64,000 nucleotides of DNA from positions 58,959,677 through 59,023,676 of the forward strand of contig CM048839.1 of assembly GCA_026545765.1 (NCBI GenBank), written 5' to 3'. The stretch comes from Plantago major (Eukaryota > Streptophyta > Magnoliopsida > Lamiales > Plantaginaceae). Shown here piece by piece: positions 11,433 to 22,921 of the stretch. The notes under the pieces were generated by a model. It worked only from the letters and a program-made list of their open reading frames with translations, searched no databases and was not told the DNA's origin. Every line of letters starts with the position of its first letter. The first letter of the stretch is position 1. A program made the position numbers and the translations under genes.

Positions 11433-13022
11433 AACTCCCCAAACCGAACCCTTGCTTGTCCTCAAGCAACTGACTCTCTAAAAAACCTAGAAAAACGAAA
11501 AACACATAGACACAAAAGTAAAGTCTAACTCCCAAGCTACCGAGTCTACGATTGCACATAATAAGCCCGAATAATGCAGAAGTTTTGTCTTCACACTGAC
11601 ATTCACATAATCACATGCATAAGTTCGAAAAGTTCGTTTCCAAAGTAAATAAAACTTAAGCCTAACATGGTAGTCCCTCACAAGTGGATCCTATGCATCT
11701 AATCCCTCACGCTCCTGGAAGTGTCCAGTAGGCGTAGTCACTCAAGAATATAAATAGATAAGGAAGATGACTTGCGTCACAAAGATGCCTCAAATACCTC
11801 ATGCAATGTACTCAATCAGTTAAGTCAGAAGGGACTTTGTCATAGCTCTATAACAATCAGCAGTAGACTTATAAAAAGGCAATCGTTCTCTCTTTTTCCA
11901 ATTTGTTCATTTTTTTGCATACTACTTTTTTGCAGTCTAATATATGACCCATATGCTTATATCTTTTTTTCTGTCTCAATTTTTTAGTAGGGTCTGTTTT
12001 ACCGAAAGTTTGCACTTTTGTGCGTGCTGGTTTGGTATACACGCCATCAACCCTGACGGTCATATAGCTTTTAAGGGCCACGCCGGTATATAGGTAGTAT
12101 CTGAAACGTGCCCAACACGACTAACAGTGGTAACTAGTACCATAGATCCACTCCGAGACTTATATATTTTTTATTTTTTATTTTGAGAGAACAAAAAACT
12201 TGAACACAGTCTTTATCAATGCAAGTGGTGCACATAAACCTCCTCCCCAAACCTGTTCTTGGAACGGGTTTGGCATAAGCAAATAAGAATGTAAAACATG
12301 CCGTTCATCATACTTAACTTACACAGAGTACACATGAGAATGATGAGGCGCAAATAAGAGGGTTTGCACTTCCCGAGAATTCACACAAGATCAATAATGC
12401 CGGTATCAATAATTCACTTTTTTTCGGCTCTTAAGCATGCTCAGAGATTTTTTGGACTACATAATTAGAACAGACTTTCTATTTACAGCAGAAACGAACT
12501 TAGCAAACTTGAACATGCAAACTACTAATAGTCAAGGATAGCCAAAACAAAAGCATTAAATAGGTTTAGTACATGCAATAGACGCTCGACTTGGGAAACA
12601 GACTTAGACTCAACAGACTGACTCGAATAAGAAACACGGAAATACGAAATACAGAACACAAAGAAAGGAAGACAAGGGGTAGTGCAATAGTTGACTCCCT
12701 CCCCAAATCTAGACTAGAGATGGTCTCCAGCGAAAAGGCTAAAAAGAAAAGGAAGCTAAGAAGGTACTACCCGAAAAGAATCAAGAAGAAAACTACTGAT
12801 CTCCATCATCATCATCATCCTCTCCTGGCTGGCGTGAACTACCATCCTGTGACAGCCAGACCCACATATCCCGATGCTAGCCCTGCATATCTGTATGCAA
12901 CCTCGCAGCTCCTCATACTGGGTGGTCCATCCCTGTGCGAATGTCTGCTACTGCTCATAATAGCTCGATAGGGAGGCCTGAGCTCTCATAATCTCGGCCT
13001 AAGTGCCTGCTAGCTGTGTATA
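11433..13022 (-). other. Non-coding 3' region of the nested gypsy element
   Basis: It begins with AACTCCCCAAACCGAACCC, which on the minus strand is a purine-rich tract next to the LTR. The adjoining GCTTGTCCTCAAGCAA is the 'GCTTGAGGACAAGC' motif common upstream of plant gypsy 3' LTRs. No ORF in 1.6 kb convinces me. One block (12016-12120) is shared with copia element F3. Confidence 0.6.
12016..12120. repeat. Conserved block shared with copia element F3
   Basis: About 105 bases align with 31783-31884. Shared words include TTTTGTGCGTG, GCCATCAACCCT, GGCCACG, TAGTAT.TGAAAC and TGCCCAACACGA. The flanks do not align by eye. Neither copy is coding. Confidence 0.75.
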
Positions 13023-14116
13023 CTACTGTTGTAAAGCAGACTGGGAATCCTGTATGGCTCTCTGCTGCGCAATAATAGTGTCCAAATGTCCAGAGTATTG
13101 TGTGCCAAAAGTCGTATAACGACTATCAAGATAGCTCTGCAGCCCCTGAAGATCAAAGGTACCTGCATCCTGTGATGTACCTGCAGCTGCATGCGGAGGA
13201 CTCACGGAACGTGCTAGAGGTGAAGGAGTTCCACCTGCTGTCCGGTGGTTTGCCTTAACTGAGAGAGCTTCGAAATTAGACCGTGCTGCCAAGATGATTT
13301 TCCTGAGAGATTCTGGGGTCAAGGGCATGTCCATTTCATCGGTGATGCACACGGTAACTCTGGCTGCTCTACACATGGCAGTGATCATACACGAAAATAT
13401 TAGGCAGCCTTTCTTGTTCACCCTCTGTGCCTTGAATTCGGCGAAGAGGACCTTGCCAAGGTCCACCAACTGATGTTGATTAGATAGCATGGCATACATA
13501 ATCGTGGCCTGGTGTCCTCGAACATACTCATCATTCCCTCTAGGATATACAATGGTTGACAGCCATTTCCAAACCAACCTAGCTTTCCTCTTCAAATCGG
13601 CTCGATGGATCTTTCAGTTTTTATGCTTGGGAAACTCAGCGTATCCATGGGTAAGTAGACGGGCGACATCAGTAGGAATGGGCTGAGTACTCTATGTGGA
13701 GTGCTGAATAGCTTCACGTGCATCGAGTATTGCCAATCTTAGGAAGGCAGATATGGCTTCGGGGCTGAATTCAACCGTCTTCCTGCACACGTGGACTACA
13801 ATGTCCTCGTCTTCATCTTCGTCAACATCCTCAAAATTTACATAGAATTCTCAGAGCACGACCTTGTCATATCCTGGGTATTTCCTTTTTACTCCGAGCC
13901 AGTTCTGGAGCGATAGAGACAGGTACAATTCTCTCGTGTTATGCCCATTCGATGGATCGTCACCCTAGTGAATCTCACACTTAGCAATGAAACCTCTTGT
14001 CTAGATTTTAAAGTCCTTCTTATACCGGAGGGCAGCCTTAGAAGGCATATAAGCTACTCTGGAAGAGGATCCATCGTCAATGTGGGAGCGTTTGCCTCCT
14101 CTAGTCCGCACAGACA
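13023..14116 (-). pseudogene. Plant-transposon-protein-like ORF of the nested gypsy element
   Basis: Reading leftward from an ATG near 14116 (MSVRTRGGK, basic), the frames show an acidic stretch (EDVDEDEDEDIV), the AISAFL pattern, then the well-preserved open part 13595-13023. That part has RKARLVWKWLSTIVYPRG and CLIFSCMITAMCRAARVTVC, matching LAFSCLITAFCKHHRVGGIQ of the ORF at 1955-2980. The C-terminal third is rich in Q and S and low in complexity. It is the same protein class as 1955-2980 but only distantly similar. Function unknown. Broken, a few breaks. Confidence 0.6.
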
Positions 14117-14416
14117 TGATTATCTGAAATTCAGAAACACACAGAGGAAACACAGCAGGAGGTGTGAACGATTAGTGGACTACGCGTTAGTGAGAACAAT
14201 TCAGGCCATACTATTACTAGAATATTCGAACCATACTCAAATCAATCCAACAAGATTCAACTATTCATACCCAATTCATAATTTGAAAATATCATGGAAA
14301 TCGATAGAATTGGCGATAATTACCATCTAGAGCATGCTCAATGATCAACAAGTACTAAGATAGCATAATCAGAAAGCTCAATTTCGGCCAGTAATCGAAA
14401 AGTAGACACAATATGG

Positions 14417-15753
14417 AATAGGCTGAGTTTGGGTTTACGAATAGTAGACACAATATGGAAAGCAGTAAATGTTTGTTTGCTTCGGCAGTGAGATTGATAT
14501 ATGAATGAGGAGAATTATGAAGTCGTGACTAGAAGACAAGCTAGCTAGCAGGAAATATGCAATCAACAGGAAAACGATTACTCTCAAGTTGTCACTACTT
14601 GGGTTCAGAAAACGAATAGCATTACTGAAGGCGTCAATTTCACTAAGCTGCAATTAATTAAGCTAATCCTACTATTACCGTTTGCAACTAACTGTTAGAT
14701 TGAAGCAAGAAGAACAACGTTTTGGTTTCTAAAGATCAAATGCTTAATCTAACAGTGATATTGACGGATTGCACATCAAACGTAATAGCAGAATACGCAA
14801 TTAATCTAAAAAGCTCATAGTAATCGTAACCTGAATTCATCACGACCCCATAATCCGGGTGTTTAGCTACTCATGTTATGCGAAGACATTAATCAATAAA
14901 GCAATTAAACAATAAACACACATAATCTAATACTAGAAACGAAGAATAAAACGATTGATACAATTTACCCTTCGTTGTCACAAACCCTAGGTACAATTGA
15001 AGAACCTGAATCGAATCGATGCATGTAGATTACGCTCCCAATCAATGATAATCGTCGGATTACAAGCTGAAAATCGGTTCAATTCCCTCAAAACGGGTAA
15101 TTGCCTTGGAAACTAGGTCTAGGTTGAGAGCAAAGTTCAATACTTGACAATAGAATGAATTATGAAAATAATAATGTTGTTTCTAACTAAAAGAAAGGAA
15201 GAAAAACTAAGTCCGAAAATTAGGAAAGAATCGGGAAAAATCACGTAGAAACAGAGAAAGTTGGCGTCCGCCAACTTTCTAGTTGGCATCCGCCATGGAA
15301 GAAAGTTGGCAGACGCCAAGATATAACTTGGCAGACGCCAAAATCCATCCATGGCTTCCGCCAAGTCCAACTTTGGCGTCCGCCAAAACTTTCTGGATCG
15401 TTTTGGCGGACGCCAATCTTGAAAGTGGCGTTCGCTGACTCTTCCTGCAAATGACAATTTTGCCCTTTTTGTCCTTCTTGCTCGATTTTGCTCCTTTTAA
15501 CTTCAAATCTGGACGTTTCGGCTTCCCCGCTTCACTTCCAGCAATCATACGAAGCATCGGCACTCCATATCTTCCAGATGTATGTAAAATACATCTTTTT
15601 TCCCTTCAATTAGCACGGTGTAGCCAAATACCTACAAAAGTCAAAGAGAACAAAACAAGTAAAAAGACTCTAGGAAAACTACTAAAACTATACTTAAGGA
15701 TAACAAAAAGATGGCAAAAAGACAAGATGAGACGATATAAAACCGACTCATCA
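14417..15753 (-). mobile_element. Gypsy 5' LTR (LTR C)
   Basis: Closely similar to LTR B from the AATAGGCTGAGTTTGGG block to the common CATCA end at 15753. Its palindrome array has more units than that of LTR B. The small ORFs at 14435-14653 and 15137-15563 simply repeat chance frames of LTR B. Confidence 0.85.
15261..15416. repeat. Array of TTGGCGTCCGCCAA palindromes in LTR C
   Basis: About seven to eight near-palindromic 14-base units have arms TTGGCG/CGCCAA, e.g. TTGGCGTCCGCCAA at 15261-15274 and TTGGCGGACGCCAA near 15402-15415. There is at least one unit more than in LTR B, so copy number has changed since the two LTRs were identical. Confidence 0.85.
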
Positions 15754-16236
15754 ATTCTCCTCTTCTTCTTGTTTTTCCTCTTGCACCTCATCTTCTTCTT
15801 CTTCTTCTAGCTCAGACACATGTTCTTCATTGGTAGCTTCATTCTCAATTCTTTTCAAGAAGGCTTCTTTAGCCTTTTGCCTCTCAGCAGCTTGCCTTTT
15901 CAGTGCTCTGGCCTTGAGATCACCCAGAGATTTATCACTCACATCAGAGAGTCGCCCATCCTGTACCTATACTCCCTCTGAATTTACAGGTGGAGTTCCT
16001 TGCTCCTGTAAAGTATCCCCAATTTGCTGTAAATTAGGGTTTGAAGGACCTGCATCATCCACCGTTAGCAATATCTGCAAAATTAACCTTAGAATCCAGA
16101 GGGTTGACAGTCACCTCAGGTTTGTCGGATTTCTCATGGGAAGAGCTTGAGGAGGATGAGTAAGGGACAATGAGAGGTACATCATTGGTGGTGGAGGTGG
16201 TTTCGAGCAATTCAGCTACTTGAACAAGGCTTTCCA
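15754..16236 (-). pseudogene. F2 aORF, N-terminal portion
   Basis: The probable start is the ATG at 16236 (MESLVQVAELLETTSTTND). A serine run follows, then after a short interval a charged segment at 15942-15754 (KARALKRQAAERQKAKEAFL, likely coiled coil) ending in a strongly acidic run (ELEEEEEDEVQEE). The gypsy element lies immediately beyond. The N-terminal domain order (Ser-rich, basic helix, acidic) precedes the plant-transposon-protein domain in 8748-9965. Confidence 0.6.
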
Positions 16237-17416
16237 TGGCGATTTGAGATTTTGGAGAGAAGTTTTTTCAGAGAGAAGATTGGAGAGAGTAGGAAGATTG
16301 AGTGTGTGAGTAGAGTAAGATTTTTGAGAGGAGGGATAATGATGATATATTTTGGTAAGTGGATGTTTTAAAGGGAATTGAATATATCAAGAAAATGCTC
16401 CAGTTCCCAAGGTTGCAACAGTTATGTAATCATTGCACCTGTATGGTAGGTGCTTATTTTGAACCGGTGCAAGCAAAGGCTTGGATTGTGGCTTTGTCAA
16501 ATCTGGTGTTAAATCAACAATTATAGCAAATCTCTAGTACCAAAAAAAAAAAAAAAAAGATTTTCTGCTTAAAAATAGTGGAGACAAAAGTAGAGAATTA
16601 AAAACACATAAATGATTGAAAATCTTAATTTCGAAAAACTCTCAGTATCATGATTCGAGTAACAAACTGGAGTTCAAATAGCTACTGTTGAAATAAAGGT
16701 ATCTTTAGCCTAAACTTGACAAGTACACAAACAAACCAGCAAACAACCACTCCCCCTCAATCAAAGACCATTAATTCACAGTAAGACTAATTAAATATGG
16801 AAGAATAGACAATTAAGTCATGCAATATCTCGTTTGATGAGAGAATACTTGGCCTAGAAACACTGATTCTTTAACTGACCCAAAGCACATAGAGGGAGAA
16901 GTGAAGAGATGGGCACATAACTGCAGATTCATTAAAAACAAGAAGCAAGTGTTGGGCTCTGTATAAGTTTCCAAGAAGGGGACTCAATGTAGTCTTAGAG
17001 AGTCAAAATTCCAAGATTTAAAGAACTGTGGTAAACTCAGAGATTGCCAACAAATATAAAGTAAAATATGCCTCCATTGGGCTCTTTTTCCACTTGGCCA
17101 ACTTTGGGCTCTTTTTCATTGGCCTCCATTGGGCTCTTTTTCCATCTCTTTTGCTTCCATAACAAGTAAACTGCAGTAAGGCAAAGGAGAGAAAGAAATG
17201 TGCTGACACCAGTATTAAGAATCAAAGACTTTCCAAGTAATCTACTTCAAGCAAGATGCAAGACTCTTTTGTCAAAAATCTATCAAAAAAAAATCAAAAA
17301 TTTGTGATGTTATGTCAAAAAAAAAAGAAAAACAGATAAGCATGAAGCACTCATCACAAAAAAAAATACACTGCTGGACTGTGATGTTATGTCAACAGTG
17401 CAAACAACTTGTCTAA
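16237..17416. other. Non-coding interval of F2 between pol end and aORF
   Basis: No supported ORF. It holds an A-run near 16542-16558, a purine-rich stretch 16240-16350, and three copies of a TTGGGCTCTTTTTCCA-like unit at about 17070-17150, 34-37 bases apart. On the minus strand these give the chance peptide repeat KEP/KSPMEA. It may serve as the leader of an aORF transcript, but no splice or promoter signal can be asserted. Confidence 0.5.
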
Positions 17417-17686
17417 TCAATTTGTGCACAAAGTGAGAGATTCTTGTGGACCAAAAATACTCTCACACCCTAGTGACTTACCAAGTTGTTTTTGGGAATC
17501 TATATGCTGGGTATCAAGAACTTGTGCTTTACTTGGATAACTACTGGAATGACACCTTAAGGTAGGATTTATGATGATAGTACTGTGGTTATTACAAAGC
17601 ATTAGGATATGGTCACTCATGCCAACTAAATCAGTTATCAAGTAATTCAAACATGGCAATTGAGCGAAAGAACTACTAGAGATCAC
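17417..17686 (-). pseudogene. Copia F2 RNase H, C-terminal remnant
   Basis: The frame ends with VLDTQHIDSQKQLGKSLG, the counterpart of the VxDxxHIxTxxQLADIFTK end of copia RNase H. It begins with MLCNNHSTIIIN, the counterpart of the LYCDNxSAIxI segment. It marks the 3' end of pol. Only this short tail of pol can be recognised in the element. Decayed. Confidence 0.6.
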
Positions 17687-17811
17687 ACATTTAAGTTCAA
17701 CAATTGATATGTAAACAACAATTCATTTTCTGCTAAACCATGATACCAAGTTTCTTTCTAGGGAAAACAGACTATCACTTGTATGTTGATGAAACCAACT
17801 AGTCCAACTGC

Positions 17812-18066
17812 AAATACTATTCTCAGTAGTATTTCTTTCATTTGAAAAACATGAAACATGGTTTTTAGTGCTGGAGACATACCCAATAGAAGATTGAACC
17901 TCACAGAAATGAGGGATTATACTATTCTCAGTAGATGAAACCCACTTGTCCAACTGCAAATACTATTCTCAGTAGTATTTCTTTCATTTGAAAAACAGGA
18001 AACATGGTTTTTAGTGCTGGAGACATACCCAATAGAAGATTCAACCTCACAGAAATGAGGGATTAT
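17812..18066. repeat. Direct repeat of about 120 bp
   Basis: Two nearly identical tandem copies, about 17812-17935 and 17948-18066, start GTCCAACTGCAAATAC and end ATGAGGGATTATA with a 136-base period. This is a local tandem duplication inside F2 with no coding role seen. Confidence 0.85.
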
Positions 18067-18172
18067 AGAGTCAACATGTCTAAGGGTTGAAGTAACAGTG
18101 TCATCAACACATCTAGTACATGGGTTTGATCCAGTTACTTGTTCATCAAACTGAGCACAGTCCCATGGTCTT

Positions 18173-18774
18173 TTAATATAGGTTCAAGAGATTTATCAAC
18201 CATGGATATGAGGTATTTATCCTGTCCTTAGAGACACTTTCATTCCAAATTCCTGAATTGTTAGAAGATAAAGCAGACACTACCATATGACAGACCAACT
18301 CAGTTTTCTGTTTCCAAATCATTCTGGTACTTTTCTTAGATTTCACAGGAGATGTTGTCTCAATAGTTGTTTTAGCTTTCAAAACTCTAGATCCTGAAGC
18401 GCCTCCATTTGTTTCCTTTGTTTGCTTAACTGCTTTGAACACAATTCAGTATTTGAATTCTGAGTCTTAACCAAAGATTGTTTGTAAAGGTAACAAAAAG
18501 GTTTCTTATGTCCTGTTCTTCAGCAGAATTGACAAACAAAAGTTTTCTTTTGAGCTTTAAACTTTTCAACACTTTCTATCACAAAAATGGGAGAATCTTT
18601 CAAGAACCTAAAACCTTTTGTCTTGTCTTTAGCACAGTTATTATAACCACCAGTTACACAAGACAGTTTTTGATAGCCCAAACCTGTTGTTCCTTCATTA
18701 CCTTGACAAATTAGCTCACTGAGTTTGGAAGAACTCGAGTTCCACTTTTCAATGGTTGATTCAGCTTTGTTCAC
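18173..18774 (-). pseudogene. Copia F2 gag-protease linker remnant
   Basis: Frames at 18774-18520 (ESTIEKWNSSSSKLSELI, KKTFVCQFC) and 18442-18173 are the low-complexity, lysine-rich region that follows the zinc knuckle in this kind of copia polyprotein. FVCQFC is reminiscent of the second cysteine cluster before the protease. The interval 18775-18968 is the coiled-coil-like part just after gag. Broken. Confidence 0.5.
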
Positions 18775-18968
18775 CCTTGTCAGAAGTTTCTCAACATCTG
18801 CTTCTCTCTTGTGAGTGCAGTCTGCAGGTGAACAATGGTTTCTTTTAACTGATTGTTCTCTCTTACCAGTGGTTTCACAGATCTCTTCATCTATTTGAAT
18901 TTCTCAATCAGCTCTTCATACATCTTTGTCAGTTCCTCAATCATCTGTTCTTAAGTGAGTCCTTCTTC

Positions 18969-20185
18969 CTAGGAGTAATCTGCATTAGAAACAAGAGAAC
19001 CTACAAAGCATCTCAAATTATGGTCAGAGACACAGTTAGTAGTTATATCATACACACAGTCAGAGTCATCATAATCTAGATAGACAGTTTGATCCAGTGT
19101 GTTGTTGATCTCACTGTTGAACCAACACTGATCATTTTCATTGATGACAGTGGACAAAGACATGACTTGTCTAGTACCAGACCCATAGGATTTATCAGTC
19201 TGTTCTTCCTCTTCCTCATTATCACTCATGCTCACAAAGTACAGTTTTCCAGCCTTTCTCAAAGTGTTAACACACTCATGCTCGTAATGACCCCATCCTT
19301 TGCATTCATAGCATTTAAGATTTTTAGGATCATTTTTTGCAAGATCAAAAGGTTTTGAAACATGTTTATCAGAAGAGGAAGAAACAAAAGGTTTATTTTT
19401 ATTGAAGTTTTGGACAAGATTGTTGTAATCCTTTTGATACGTAACAAGAGACAAATCCTCACTATCTCTCACATCTTCTTCTACACTTTGCTTTCCTTTG
19501 GAAGTTGTATACAAGGAAATGGTTTTGTTCTTATGACTCTTTTGTTCCTCTAAACTCATTTCATACTTTTTGAGGTTGTTCATTAGAGCATTGAAGTCAA
19601 TAGTAGCCAGATTCTTAGTATCTTCAATCACAGTTCGCTTGGTTTCAAATTTTGAAGACAAAGTTCTAACAGCTTTATAGACAAGCTGTTTGTTAGAGAT
19701 AGGCTCACCAAGTAGTTGACATCATTAGAGATTGTCCTGAGTTTTTCAAAATAGGTTGTGATGGATTCATCTTCACCCATTCTTAACTGCTCATACTGGA
19801 TTCAAAGCAATCTAGCTTTGCTCTCTTTAACACTTTGATCTCCCTCACAATGAGTTTGTAGGATTTCCCAAGATTTCTTAGCAGTGGTACAATTTTGGAT
19901 CAGCATGAACATGTGGGAGCCTACATAGCTGAAAATAGCATTGAGTGCCTTTTCATTATATGCAGAGTCAGTCCATTCATCTGCATTCCATTGACTTTCA
20001 GGTTTCGGTACTACATCACCATCAGCATCTGGTGGTAGCATCGGAAAGTGGTACCCTTCCAAGACAGCCTTCCAAGAGCGTACATCAATTGATTTGATGT
20101 GAGTTCTTAGTCTAGTTTTCCAATACAAATAGTTGGTGCCATCAAGAATTGGCAGTCTATTCGCATTTGGATTGAAGTTATCCAT
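18969..20185 (-). pseudogene. Copia F2 gag
   Basis: Probable start MDNFNPNANRLPILDGTNYL at 20185, followed by YWKTRLRTHIKSID and the WNADEW and NCTTAKKSWEIL segments of the copia gag (UBN2-like) family. The second half contains a CCHC zinc knuckle, CYECKGWGHYEHEC, near 19300, then an acidic run (DNEEEEEQTDK). Gag forms the virus-like particle and the knuckle binds RNA. The homologous gag in F3 (33267-34549) shares this layout. Broken, few breaks. Confidence 0.8.
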
Positions 20186-20225
20186 AACTAGTACAAAATC
20201 CACACACTTATTGATTAAGTGCCTG

Positions 20226-20239
20226 GCTCTTGATGCCAA
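20226..20239 (-). other. Primer-binding site of F2
   Basis: On the minus strand TTGGCATCAAGAGC follows the LTR, a diverged form of the tRNA-Met site TTGGTATCAGAGC. Confidence 0.7.
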
Positions 20240-20240
20240 T

Positions 20241-21155
20241 TGAAAGAATATAAGGACCGAAACTTTGTACCAAACTGTATTCACACAACAGTTAATATCA
20301 ACAATGATATAACTGTTAATGTAATAGCTAACCCTCAAAAAGAAAAACAAACACAACGGAATAATCTGACAAATACAGAGATGTTTTTCTGAACTGTTAT
20401 ACTCTAACTTGTTGTAACCATACTGTTGATATCAATGTTGAGTCAACAGTTGGTGTAACAGAGACTGACGAATAGGTAAACATAAAACTCAGAAAGCAGT
20501 GGAAAATAAATATAAAGAACACAGAGTTGTTTGTTTAAAAACTTAACTGGTATATGAAATACCAGTCGAGCAAATATTCACTATATTGATTAAGTGAATT
20601 TATGAAAATAAGATTCAAGGTTTCACAAGTCGAAACCTTGAACTTCAAAAACTAAACAGCTTAGAATAGTGCTACCTATTCTATGGTTGACAGATCTAGA
20701 CCAACTCTAGATAATCGAGAAACCTATCCTTATTAAAAGCCAACCGCAAAGTCTAGTAAATTACAATGTAACTTTGAATATATCTTAGAGCGTAAGTACT
20801 TTGTTCTCGTTACTTTGCATCCATCCTTGATCTTGTATATAGTGTCGTTCTTCACTCAAGGACAGATCTTCCAGAATTTTCTTTCCATGCTTATCATATC
20901 TTCACTTGTTCAGCCCAAGATTGTATTCTTCCAGAATCACTTCTTTAGATCTCTTTCCTTAAATACTCCAAGCTAAGTTGAGCTCCTTTGTTTCTTCTCA
21001 ATCTCCGAAATCTACAGCCTGTTTACACTAATAAATTACAACTGTCGAACTAGGTTAAAGACTAGTGAAGGAAAGGCAATATTACATAAAAGACCTGCAA
21101 TACACAAAAGAGATATTAAGTTAACTGTTGATGTAACTCTGTACATAAACTCTCA
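20241..21155 (-). mobile_element. Copia F2 5' LTR
   Basis: A 915-bp partner of 7639-8566, starting TGAAAGAATATAAGG and ending ACTCTCA on the plus strand, followed by the target duplicate GCCTA at 21156-21160. It contains several TCAACAGTT/AACTGTTGA words. Confidence 0.9.
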
Positions 21156-22920
21156 GCCTATGAAGCAAAGCCCAGGCATCTCTGGACATCTAATGATTCC
21201 AAGAGAAACAGGCTAGATGGTCTAGCAAGAAACATCATTATAGAATCTACTCCAGATCACATATAGTGCAAACTGTGGGGTGCTAAAACGGCGATAGAAG
21301 TTTGGTCACTGAGTGAAGAAATCTGTGCCGGTACTGAGAAAACCAAAGAAAACAAGTTCGAAGTTTTGAAATTCAAATTCTAAAACTTCAAACAAGGTCC
21401 TACTGAGACACATGAAGAACTTGATTTCAGGTTTACAACAATGATGAGTGAAATGGCTGCACTTGGTGAAAGTGAGAGATACTCTAACTCCAAAAAGGTT
21501 TAGACAATCATGAGAAGCTTAAATCAAAATTGGAAACATACTCGATACTTATATTTCAACCAAGCAATGCCTAATATCACACCAGTGGAGCTTTTCTCAC
21601 ATTTGGTAACTGTTAACTATGAGACAAAGCAAAGAGGACATGTGACTACTGAAACATCGAAGAATGTTGCTCTCATAACTCAATGTACTTCTGAAAAGAA
21701 GGATACCAACGAGGTGACTGAGGAAAATGCTCTTGTTGTAAAGCATATGAGAAAGTATGTCAGTCAGGAAATTGAAAGAAGAAGGACCAAAGATAAGCTG
21801 AAAAGGCATCTAGGTCCGAACTATCACCACTACAAAAGTATAGAATTGACTAGCTCGCTGAACAAGCCTGCTCAGCAAGCACCGAGTACTGAGGTAGCAC
21901 CGAGTATATGTTTCTATTGTCAAAAATCTGGTCACTTCAAAAGAGACTGCCCAGCTTATGACAAGCTAAAGACAGGTGACAAGAATGATAGAAGAAATTT
22001 CAAGAGAGGACAGAGAGCTATGCTCACTGAGGAAAGGAAAAGGATCCAAATCCAACTGGATGCTCTTGATCTTGACAATGAGTCTGAGGATGAGGACTCA
22101 GATGATTCCAAACTTCCTTCACCAGAGCTGTGTGGCATCACTCATGAATTGGTTGACTTCGGTCAAAAGAAGAAAGAAATGTGCGGGGTTACTGAGGAGG
22201 TCTATCCAGATTGCTCCCACATCGAGCCATGCTTAATGGCTGATTAGGTAACCACTATTTCTTGATTTGTAAATTATGAAAGTGATGAGGAAGGAATCAA
22301 ACATCTAGAACACCCCAGATAAGAGCTTGATCTTTATGAAAGAGAATTCATGGTTGTGCAAGCTAGAACTAAGGTTCTCGAAGAAGAAAAGAAATCTCTT
22401 GAATAGAAGTGCTCACAACTGCGAAAGCTATCTGAGACAAAGGATGCTGAGAATGCATTTCTACAAGCATAGATAGTTGAGACAGGAAAGTTACATGAAA
22501 TGGCAATCGATAAACTTCGAAAGATGTGTGAAGGTCTTCTTTCTAACAATGTTGAACTCAAAAAGAATGAAATCTCCTTCCAATCCTATGCCAAAGCTTG
22601 TGACACTCCACTGAAGTACACTCTTACTTAAGAGATGTCTCAGAGAAAGGAGGACTTGGGCCAGGCACTAAAACAAATAGTTCTACCACTCTGAACAAGA
22701 GTGATGAATGAATGACATTTGTTAGTGGTCGGGAAGGTGGTTCCCAAACAAATTATAGCATTGGTAAAAAAGCTAAGGTTGCTGACAAAGAAAGACAGTT
22801 GCGACCAAACCTTTTAGGGAAAAACAACTCCCAAAGAAATATGATGGGAAATTTCTAGAAAAGGAACAACACACTGGAAAGTGTAATCACCCACACTGCT
22901 ACGTCTCTAAGAAAGGGAAG
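21156..22920 (+). pseudogene. Copia F1-a gag, main part with zinc knuckle
   Basis: Resumes directly after the F2 insertion. The open stretch 21510-22247 contains a basic helix (EIERRRTKDKLKRHLG) and a CCHC knuckle, CFYCQKSGHFKRDC, near 21910-21951. An acidic segment follows (DNESEDEDSDDSKLPSPELC). 22262-22560 has the heptad-like, Glu/Lys-rich pattern of a coiled coil. The sister copy at 26178-28152 preserves the same order. Broken, many breaks. Confidence 0.8.
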
Positions 22921-22921
22921 A

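Larger units (their letters stand above)
9966..15753 (-). mobile_element. Non-autonomous gypsy element nested in F2
   Basis: Two related LTRs, B (9966-11432, 3') and C (14417-15753, 5'), face the same way on the minus strand and enclose about 3 kb. A purine-rich tract abuts LTR B. The only ORF inside is of the plant-transposon-protein kind; no gag, protease, integrase or RT is present. The flanking pentamers ATTAT (9961-9965) and ATTCT (15754-15758) match at four of five positions and may be an aged target duplication. LTR C is a little shorter than B and lacks a visible primer site. Confidence 0.75.
7639..21155 (-). mobile_element. Ty1/copia element F2 with an aORF, carrying a nested gypsy element
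   Basis: Two LTRs (7639-8566 and 20241-21155) begin TGAAAGAATATAAGGAC and end ACTCTCA on the plus strand. They are flanked by the perfect target duplication GCCTA (7634-7638 and 21156-21160). On the minus strand the parts are: 5' LTR, primer site, gag (20185-18969), a gag-protease linker, an RNase H end (17686-17417), an aORF (16236-8748) and 3' LTR. A gypsy element (9966-15753) splits the aORF. Protease, integrase and RT are not recognisable. The two LTRs differ at a modest number of positions, so it is not among the youngest insertions. Broken, several breaks. Confidence 0.9.

Noticed and set aside
12800-12830. Histidine run in a frame at 12591-12971
   Set aside because: The CATCATCAT triplets are low-complexity DNA in the non-coding part of the gypsy element; sense coding there is on the other strand.
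17037-17225. Peptide repeat KEPKVGQVEKEPNGG as a possible structural protein
   Set aside because: It is the by-product of a three-copy DNA repeat (TTGGGCTCTTTTTCCA) with no start context or homologue.
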